Positions 56,477 to 64,000 of a stretch of DNA of 64,000 nt are shown here, one piece after another; the stretch's first letter is position 1, and every line of letters starts with the position of its first letter. The notes beneath the pieces were generated by a model. It worked only from the letters and a program-made list of their open reading frames with translations, did no database searches and had not been told where the DNA came from. Source of the DNA: Liopterus haemorrhoidalis (Eukaryota > Arthropoda > Insecta > Coleoptera > Dytiscidae); contig OZ020616.1 of the NCBI GenBank assembly GCA_963971575.1, positions 42,064,250-42,128,249 on the forward strand. Reading direction: 5' to 3'. The translations under genes were made by a program, and so were the position numbers.

Positions 56477-57396
56477 AATAGAAATAATTTATACTACACT
56501 TTTGATCTTTTGCTTATTGTAAATGTTAATAATGGTATAATGTCACTTTCTGATATTTGTAGTAATTGTATATTATTTTCTAGTTTGTAAGTATAATTAT
56601 GTACTTGTTTTCTTTTGAGCATACAATCCTATGGCTTCTGCTCTACTACTTAATAATATGAATAATATTTCATGGTTATAAATATGAATATAAACATAAT
56701 TCAGAAAATCTTAAACGCAAATGCGATACTACATATAATGTAGAAAGTAAATATTAAAATTCTGCTCACCTTCCCATTGATGCAGTATTTTGACATTTAC
56801 TTTCTACGTAGTTATTAATATAATTTCTTTAATGTAGCGAATTACCGACAGTTACTTTTCAGCAGATTTTTTTTTTTTATATATTTTTTAACGCATTTGT
56901 TTTATAATACAATATCTAGTCTGCAGAAATGGCAAATTTTAGTAGATATGTAACACCCCCAAACAACTACAGAAACATTGATTATAAACCAGCACAGTTT
57001 TGGAGGAGGAAATTTTATTAAACGAGTCCCGGTAACAATCTTTCTAACCGTCCAACTAGATTTTTCGAATAGACTTTTATTATATTATATTTTATTTTAA
57101 GACGAAAACGTCTTGATTTCCCCCATGGGATGCCTATGGTGGAATTTTTGGAAACTTCTAATACGTCATTTCCATGGAAACTATGGAATAATTTAGAAGA
57201 CTCTAGAAAAACATGGAACATGGAAACAATCGAACCGAGTTTACTTGGTAACGAGATGTTTTTATGTAGTTAGACGGGTTGTTAGTCTTGTCCAGACAAG
57301 TATACTGACAGTTTGTGCCTCTGGGCGAAAAGTATTGTTTGTATTAAGTATACTAGTGTAATATTTCAAACACGTTACAATAATTAACTTGTGTTT
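56477..57396. other. AT-rich sequence, nothing firm
   Basis: TACATATAATGTAGAAAGTAAA near 56732 and TTTACTTTCTACGTAG near 56798 form a small inverted pair 50 bp apart. No gene recognised. Confidence 0.4.
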
Positions 57397-57426
57397 GTCA
57401 TAGGTAGGGATGGAAATTTATATATA

Positions 57427-57490
<64 letters not shown>

Positions 57491-57495
<5 letters not shown>

Positions 57496-58168
57496 TGTTC
57501 ACTTTTGTAAGGACAAACCAGATCTTTTTGGTTACTTTTATAGTGTATTACGGACTTTAAATTAAAAATATATCTTACGCTGTAAAACCGATTTTAGATT
57601 TATTGGTTATGATTATTATTAAGTAAGGGCCATTTTTTATAATTTTTTTATAATTTTTAATGTCAACATGACACAATCAAAAGTGCAAATTATTGATATC
57701 AAAATTTCGTCTTACAGGCTATTTCAAACGATTAGGCGGAACTAAATGGAAATTTCGTTATTTTAGGTTGTCACGAAAAGGGACCTTGCTTGAGTTATTT
57801 CAGGTTTCAGGTTTATTATGTGAAAATTTTAAATTCCAACAGTGAAACCAGGGAAACGAATGACATATGTCAAATATTTAAATACATTTTTCATATTTAG
57901 AATAGAATATTTAGATAAGAAAAAAAAAAAATAAATAAATAGGAAATTTTATTAAGAATGACAAAAAAATTAATTGCAATGAAAAGGACATTTTATAATG
58001 ACTATCAATTTAATCTAGAATTTGCAATGTGAGTATGATTTACAAAGCTTAAACAAAATGACCAAAAGTCCAAATTAATAGATAAAAATTACTAGATTTC
58101 AAAATCTAGTTCCGCCTAATCGTTTGGAATAGCCTAGAGTTTGTTTTTACAAAAGTGAACAGCATATA
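57491..58168. mobile_element. Nested inverted-repeat segment in the 57405 element
   Basis: TATATGCTGTTCACTTTTGT at the left and its inverse at the right are nearly exact over about 25 bp. Insertion beside a (TA)n run hides any TA duplication. The middle is occupied by the 57716-58135 segment. Confidence 0.6.
57716..58135. mobile_element. Innermost inverted-repeat segment
   Basis: AGGCTATTTCAAACGATT followed by AGGCGGAACTA at the left and the inverse (AGGCTATTCCAAACGATT...) at the right give arms of about 29 bp with one mismatch. Interior AT-rich, non-coding; TATGATTTACAAAGCTTAAA near 58036 recurs near 15927 and, inverted, near 54828, indicating a dispersed family. Confidence 0.65.
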
Positions 58169-58335
58169 TTTAAAAGTAAAAAATGTATAAGAATACCGAT
58201 ATTTTGTGCGAATATCGATTTTTTGCGCGATATATCGCATTTCAAATATCGATATAAAAATATCTACATATATATTTTTCTAAAGTATCGATATTTTCGA
58301 AATATCGATATATCGTTCCCATCCCTAGTCATAGG

Positions 58336-59319
58336 TAATAAATGTATTTATTTATTATTTTGCGCATTATACACTAATATATATTTTAATCAAATAAGTG
58401 GACTGTGTTAGGCGAAAATAGCCATCATTGCTGTGCATAAAAAAAATATCTAACTAGCCTTCTATGCCCTATGCGCCATCTAAGCGATCAGATACTAATA
58501 TCATTATACCTTAAATCAGCTAGTTCAAGATTATCCGTTTCCTTTTCTGAAGTGAGTGGTATAACAAGCTGAACTTGTGAGTAACTAGTCGGCGAGATCG
58601 GATCTCGTCATACTGTCCAGAAATTAAACGATCTTATAAGGAGGAGAAATTTAAAGAGGGTCGAGTCAAGTCGAATAACCTCCATAGCTATGATTACTCC
58701 ATTACTCAAACATAGTTTTCCGGTTTGCACAGAGCAATTTGATTGCCCGTACCGGTTGAGCTTTTCAGACCGCTTTGAACGTTTCAAAATTAATCGAAAT
58801 GCAGCCAGATAGTTAACCTCAATTCAGAGTAGCTGATGCACAGACTTTTCAATTTTATTTACTGTCATTATACTTAATAAAATGAGATTTTATTCATGAA
58901 TTGTTGATTAGTCAAGTTGAAATATTTAAATTGTGGGCTTTATTCCAATCAAATGAAATTTCTCAACCGGAAAAAAACTGTAAATGGTTTAGTGATCACC
59001 GGAAATTTGGAACAATTTAGTTTTTGTTCTTTTTGATCTATATACTAGTTATAGTAATGAGATTCCCGTCATTCAAATATAATTCTGCGTGGTTCCCGTC
59101 AGAAACATCAAAAAAGGGTCAACATGACAATAAAGCTAAAAATATGCATTACTATACGAGATGTTCACTACAAAACAAAAGCAGATATGTCATTTATTGA
59201 AGTTCATCCTTGTTGAAATATGAACTGCTGCATTTCCATGGTATATAAGATGATTGCCTATGGAGTACAGGATCTGTGTAATCAGTCCTGCTGACTATTT
59301 CAATATTTTCTACTTCTTT
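58336..59319. other. Unassigned stretch
   Basis: No recognised coding or repeat feature on either strand. Confidence 0.4.
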
Positions 59320-59510
59320 TCGTTGTAGAACTGGATTATTCATATTCCTCACAGTGACGAAGTCGAACCACGCTGCTGGATAAGGATTAAAAAATAAAGA
59401 GTCTTGGGTGGATGATGTTTTTCGATGCTGTTCAGATCAGCTAAGAGATCGACTCAGCTTCGAATAATTAATACTAAAAATGAGTACTTGTTTTGCCCGA
59501 TAAATTAATC
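59320..59510 (+). mobile_element. Diverged SINE copy
   Basis: Contains GAAGTCGAACCACGCTGC (possible decayed box B), TTTTCGATGCTGTTCAGATC, ATCGACTCAGCTTCGAAT and ATGAGTAC, matching the body of the SINEs at 27930-28160 and 17150-17415 (inverse), with more substitutions. Confidence 0.5.
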
Positions 59511-59669
59511 GGGTATAATTGATAGTGAGGGTGGAAAATATGTCATTAATTTTTGAAACGAGATTAAAACGCATAAAAATAATGTTTTAAGTATCAAATC
59601 ATATTTGAAAAAAATCTATTCTAACGGCAGATCTTTTGGCCATTTTGTTCTCTTCTGTTTTATTTTCCA

Positions 59670-60340
59670 GATAACCGGTTCAGAATATCTAGTTTCGAAT
59701 ACCAGTTTCGAATACCTGTTTCAGATACCTGGTTCTTAATATCGAGTTCCGAGTATCTGGTTCCGAATATCTAGTTCAGGATACCCATAACAAGATACTC
59801 AGTTTAAGATACCCAGTTTAAGATACCCAGTTTAATATACCAAGTTTAAGATACCCTGTTTAAGATACCCGGTTTCGTGTATCGTGTTTCGGATACTTGC
59901 TTTTCGATAACCGATTCAGAATATCTAGTTCCAAATATCAGTTTCGAATACCTGGTTCCGAATATCCATTTCCAAGTACCCGGTTCCGAATACTCAGTTC
60001 TGGACACCCAGTTTAAGATACCCGGTTACAGATAACCGATTTAGGATACTTGGTTTTGGATACTAGCTTCCGCAGACCTGGATCCGAATAATAATCTGTT
60101 CTACACTCGAGTATTCGAAACCAGGAAAACATGGAACTGGTTCTTTATTTGGATAAGATCACTTCAAAATCAAATACTCTGTTATGGTTACCCGATATCG
60201 GATTCTAGGTTCTGGATACCCAATTCAGAATACCCTGTTCCAAATAACCGGTTCCGGATGCCCCGTTCCTTATAGCCAGTTCTACGCTCGAGTGTTCGGA
60301 ACCAGGTAAATTCAGTACCGGTTTCGGTTCCGTCATGAAC
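59670..60340 (+). repeat. 15-bp minisatellite, about 40 degenerate units
   Basis: The consensus unit is near CAGTTTAAGATACCC (best preserved at 59805-59870), with variants such as CGGTTCCGAATATCT and CTGGTTCTTAATATC throughout. Because the period is a multiple of three, the minus strand reads as loose pentapeptide repeats in the 60188-60379 ORF (GTGYS, ELGIQ, NLESD), an artefact of the period. Confidence 0.8.
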
Positions 60341-60666
60341 TATTTCTGACAACACTATTGAAACCATTGGATTCTTCAACCAGGATTTACGATATCGGGC
60401 GGGACTTCTTTGGCCTTATACTTGGCCTTGCACTACAAATTTTAGCAAGATATAACCCTCATGTATCCGAAATATTCAACTTTATTCCTTGGGTTCTTTT
60501 AGTTAGCTCCTTTGCAAATTTGTCCAAGATCTTCTTGTTAGACTATGTGTTTTATCCATCATATTCTTCGAATAATACCAAAAGTAGAAAAACTATAATT
60601 TTTAGGTATAGCATTGGTCATTCTTCGTCGTGGATTAGAATTTAAAAAACGTTTGCATTTAAATAA
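60341..60666. other. Unassigned, one 95-codon ORF
   Basis: The plus ORF 60358-60645 contains a hydrophobic stretch (FGLILGLALQILARY) and no known domain. No support for a real gene. Confidence 0.3.
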
Positions 60667-60823
60667 CCATAATAATAATAATAATAATATTTATTTCATG
60701 CTAGACATCTTACGACGTTTACATTTGTCAGTACATATATGATAAATTCAATGAACAAAAGTAGAAAGTATTTGAAAACATTGAAAAATGCAATACAATA
60801 TTAAATATGATAGAAAAGAAAGG

Positions 60824-60873
<50 letters not shown>

Positions 60874-61200
60874 CAAAGGTAGAGCAAAAAAAAAACAACA
60901 GCTTACATGTTAGATGTAGGAACTGAAACTAAAATCGTCCGAATTGTAGAGACAATTCTCAATAAGATTTTTTTTTAATTTTGGACTTAAATAATCTAAT
61001 TGACAAATTTTTTAAAGAAACTGGTAAGTAGTTAAAGAAAGTGGCTGCCAAAAAAATATCATTCCTATATTTAGACAATCTAAGTCTTGGTAGTCTGATG
61101 TTGCCAGCAGAACGAATATTGTAAACATGTCTAGAGGATACGGTTACATAGCTTAGTTTGGAGATGCAGATCATGAGCGCAGAACATTTTCTTCATGGAT
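60667..61200 (-). pseudogene. LINE C-terminal fragment with (ATT)n tail
   Basis: The minus strand has SRHVYNIRSAGNIRLPRLRL, SKYRNDIFLAATFFNYLPVS and LSIRLFKSKIKK; after a poly(A) frameshift near 60975 the tail reads NLIENCLYNSDDFSFSSYI. The 3' end is an (AAT)n run on the plus strand (about 60667-60690). Same LINE group as 8470 and 51793, more strongly truncated. A (TA)n run lies in its 3' region at about 60827-60866. Confidence 0.82.
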
Positions 61201-61970
61201 GGACGCCACTTAAAAGTGCCGATCACCACGTGGCTTTGATATAATGCCGAAGATCAAGAAATAAAGAGCTTAACAGCCCTGTGCGCTTCTTATTATAATA
61301 ATAAACTTCCATATCAATATTTTGTTGAAATATATTGAGCTCCTGTTTGCCCTTTCTGTACGCCTATGGATTTGTAGATTTACCTCCAGTGTTTACTGTT
61401 TTTTCAATAAAAATATAAGAAATGCTTCCCTTAAAATTTAATGGGTGAATCTAAAATTTTTATTTCATAAAATTATTAAAAGTACTTGATAGAAAATAAA
61501 AAAAAATCTTGATATTTGCTTGAGAAATAGGAGAAAAGTAATAATCTTTATACCTAATAGCTATAAATATTTTACATCCTGAACCCCAATAAATTTTACA
61601 ACCTTAACCAAGAAAGTAATATTTTCAATTCCGATTTTTAGACTTGTCTCACTGTAAATTTTTTTTATTTGTCATCAAAAATTTTTATTTATATTTATTT
61701 GAATATATAAACGTATGTTCTATAACTCTCGTTTTTGTCGTACCATCTTGTATATTCTGTTCCATAATCCATAGATCTTCATTAGAGAATGGAGAGAAGA
61801 CAATTAGTATTTATCATAGACAAAAGAGCTGGTTTAGAACATACCATATTACTTTTGAAGATCGGCATAAAACAATTATCCCGTATAACTATAATCAAAT
61901 TTTTAAACTACAAAAAAACTAAGGTTCATGTTTACAACCACGTTGTAAACAGTCAACGGTCAGTGGCGCA
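61201..61970. other. AT-rich sequence, nothing recognised
   Basis: ORFs at 61644-61922 and 61789-61989 are AT-driven and lack motifs. Confidence 0.4.
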
Positions 61971-61978
61971 TACGCACG

Positions 61979-63829
61979 CAGTGGTGTAGCTAGGGTCATC
62001 TGCGCCCAGAGACATGACACAAAGTCTGCGCCCCTTCTCGGATCGACAGAGTCTTAATTTGAAATTTTAAATTTTGAAATTTTACGGTTTATATGGTTCA
62101 TTTTCGAAGCATCTGGTATTTTAATGAAATAGAATACAGACTAATAATTCTCTATACGATTGTAAACAATTTATTTGAAAAAAAATTAAATATGCTCTAC
62201 TAATTATACATGACTGAAATAGACATAGTCTACAACAAATTGATCCTCCTTGATTTGACTGTCGCAAACTCGTCAACCACGTTGTCAAAATTAATATTCT
62301 CAAGTGTTTCTGTTTCGATGCTAAGGAGTGCAAAATCACTCAGACGATCTTGTCCCATTGAAGCACGTAAATAAGACAAAATAAGCTTCAGTTTGCTGAA
62401 GGACTGCTCACAGCTTGCAATTGAAACAGCAATTGTTAGAGGTATTTGCAGTGAAATGCAGATTCGGAAATTCGTCATCTCCATATGAAACAATAAAACC
62501 AAGAAGATCCAAAGGAGTTTCCGGTAGAACTTCAGTCCGGGTACTGAGCAGCGTTTTGCAGTCTCCGATTTCTGTGCACAATTCGTGACCATTGACGTCA
62601 GTGTAGTAGAAATTTCCAAAATCTAAGCAATTTTGACGAAATGTATCGACATTTGTCTCAGCGAGAAGAGTTTTGAAGTCTAGTAAAAATCCAAATTTGG
62701 TGTTTAGGTTTTTTAGATGTAAAAACCGTATTGATATCTCCTGTTGGAGTCTATCAATTACGCTGTTCATAAAACGTGCAATTTCTTCTTCTGCAGAAAG
62801 TCCTGCATCTCTTGCTAATCCTCCAGGCATCCTCCGATGTCGTCTAATCCTTCTGTCAACCTCGATTCCCCAAGTTGTGCATCTTGTTTTTCCATTGTCT
62901 ACCGCAACCTGGCTCAAATTATCAATGTTGACAAGTTCTTGCTCCAGCGATTCAAGATCAGATGCTGCTTCCTTGAAATTCATAGTAGGATAAAAATATT
63001 ATTTTATAATAAAATGTGTATTTTATTCACTAGGTTCAATTTCTACTTACGAGAAGAACCTACAAGAAACTTGTAAGAGATGTACTTAAAAGTTATAAAA
63101 TAATGTTATGTCTATACTTTACTAAAAAAAAATAATAATAATAAAGTCATAAAAATTCATAAGTACTGCGAACAAAGTAAGATTAACATACGACAGATAT
63201 TTTAAATATTTTGTAGTAATAATTGTTATTAACTTCATAAAATATTATAATTTGAAGCCAATATTATTTTAAGAAAATATTTAATAAAATCTTGACTAAG
63301 TATGAAAGGTAAATACAAGTAAACTAAAATATAGTTACCGAAAAATTAGCTAGATTTAAAATATTATTTAAAACAACAACTTATTGGCTACATTTATATG
63401 TAATAACAAATTAATAAGTTAAGTATAAACCACTGGTGGAATTCTGATGGATCGAAACGACAGTTATCGTCTTTATTTTTTCGTCTTTCAGTATATGTAT
63501 CGTCTTTCAGTATATGAAGAATAATATTTGAACCCGAACTGATCTTTGTTTAAAAAAATAAAAACGCCATCAGAAATCATCCATTGTGGATGTGTCATTC
63601 GTTTATGAGTAGAATGGCGCCCCTTAATGCTCAATGGGGGCGCCAAAATCATTCTTGCCAACTGGTTTGTAATGAAGATATTTGTGGAGCTCCAAAATTC
63701 AATCTTGCAAACGTATTTGGGATACATTAGTTTACATCAAAATAAAATTAAATAATTATTTTTAATACTCAATTTGGCGCCCGGGGACATATGTCCCTGC
63801 CCTCCCCCCACCACCTAGCTACGCCACTG
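61979..63829 (-). mobile_element. hAT element with ZMYM-like transposase remnant
   Basis: The ends are CAGTGGTGTAGCTAGG and the inverse of CAGTGGCGTAGCTAGG. Flanking octamers are TACGCACG (61971-61978) and TAAGCACG (63830-63837), a 7/8 match. The C-terminal half of a transposase lies on the minus strand; the right part (62990-63780) is AT-rich and non-coding, so the N-terminal half has been lost. Confidence 0.88.
62230..62983 (-). pseudogene. hAT (ZMYM1-like) transposase, C-terminal part
   Basis: The minus strand from MNFKEAASDLESLEQEL includes DRRIRRHRRMPGGLARDAG, FMNSVIDRLQQEISIRF and FGFLLDFKTLL. It continues after one frameshift near 62445 (FPNLH, then ISLQIPLTIAVSIASCEQSF) into SKLKLILSYLRASMGQDRLS and FALLSIETETLENINFDNVV. 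S.A..CE.SFSKL...K..LR..M...RL..LALLSIE is the hAT dimerisation domain of the ZMYM-type family. About 250 residues; a full transposase would be more than twice as long. Confidence 0.88.
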
Positions 63830-64000
63830 TAAGCACGTTTAATTACTAACTATAAATAAGTATACTTGTTTTTGTTAATCCTTTAAGTAAGATGCGTAAT
63901 GTGAAAAACTAATCCCTGCGGCTATGGGTTGACACGCCTAATTATATCACTTCTATTGTAAATTTATGAGTTCCCTAACTTTTATTATTTTATTGCGATC

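Larger units (their letters stand above)
57405..58327. mobile_element. hAT-like element with nested segments, 923 bp
   Basis: Begins TAGGGATGG, ends CCATCCCTA, and is flanked by GTCATAGG on both sides (57397-57404, 58328-58335), a perfect 8-bp hAT-type duplication. Left of centre is a (TA)n run (57418-57492). The right part has many ATATCGAT-type strings. Two further inverted-repeat segments (57491-58168 and, inside it, 57716-58135) look nested. No transposase. Confidence 0.82.

Overview
This window looks like transposon-dense, AT-rich intergenic DNA from an arthropod, most likely an insect with a repeat-rich genome. The basis is the combination of DD34D mariner, hAT, pogo/Tigger and PIF/Harbinger DNA transposons with Jockey-, CR1/jockey-type and RTE-type non-LTR retrotransposons, tRNA-derived SINEs, satellites and simple repeats. 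I found no host protein-coding gene, true tRNA, rRNA, CRISPR array or bacterial-style operon. All recognisable coding capacity belongs to mobile elements, and every copy is truncated or carries stops or frameshifts. Species cannot be named from this sequence alone.

1-20 kb: a small hAT-like element with an exact 8-bp target duplication (617-942); a copy of a long dispersed repeat (1565-2275); a degraded Jockey reverse transcriptase on the minus strand (5375-6235); Harbinger-type MITEs; a 2-kb 5'-truncated LINE (8470-10500); a mariner copy (12027-12960); a 319-bp tandem array; a Harbinger element with transposase remnants (14703-15570); a SINE; and a 121-bp tandem array.

20-41 kb: RTE-type fragments, a 602-bp MITE with a TTA target duplication, twin 477-bp CpG-rich inverted-repeat elements, back-to-back SINEs, a mariner split by a 2.55-kb inverted-repeat element that carries a 290-bp satellite (29759-32311), the longest copy of the dispersed repeat with a (CTGT)n array, and an RTE LINE interrupted by a MITE.

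41-48 kb: two deep nests. A pogo/Tigger element (41418-45173) was hit by a LINE, a 2.07-kb element with inverted repeats of about 365 bp, and a TTAA-flanked MITE. A hAT element (45437-47326) contains a second hAT, which contains a third inverted-repeat segment. Target duplications make most of the insertion order readable.

48-64 kb: a second mariner copy sharing an in-frame stop with the first, a CG-rich hAT-like element with an internal 179-bp array, another LINE, a nested hAT-like element (57405-58327), a 15-bp minisatellite, a LINE tail, and a hAT element with a ZMYM-like transposase remnant (61979-63829).

The window documents repeated rounds of insertion and decay rather than a functional multi-gene system. 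The most unusual items are the nests, the unclassified long-inverted-repeat element, the satellite-carrying transposon and the shared stop codon of the two mariner copies. Boundaries given as inverted repeats and target duplications were read by eye. Family names rest on motif recognition, not on database searches.
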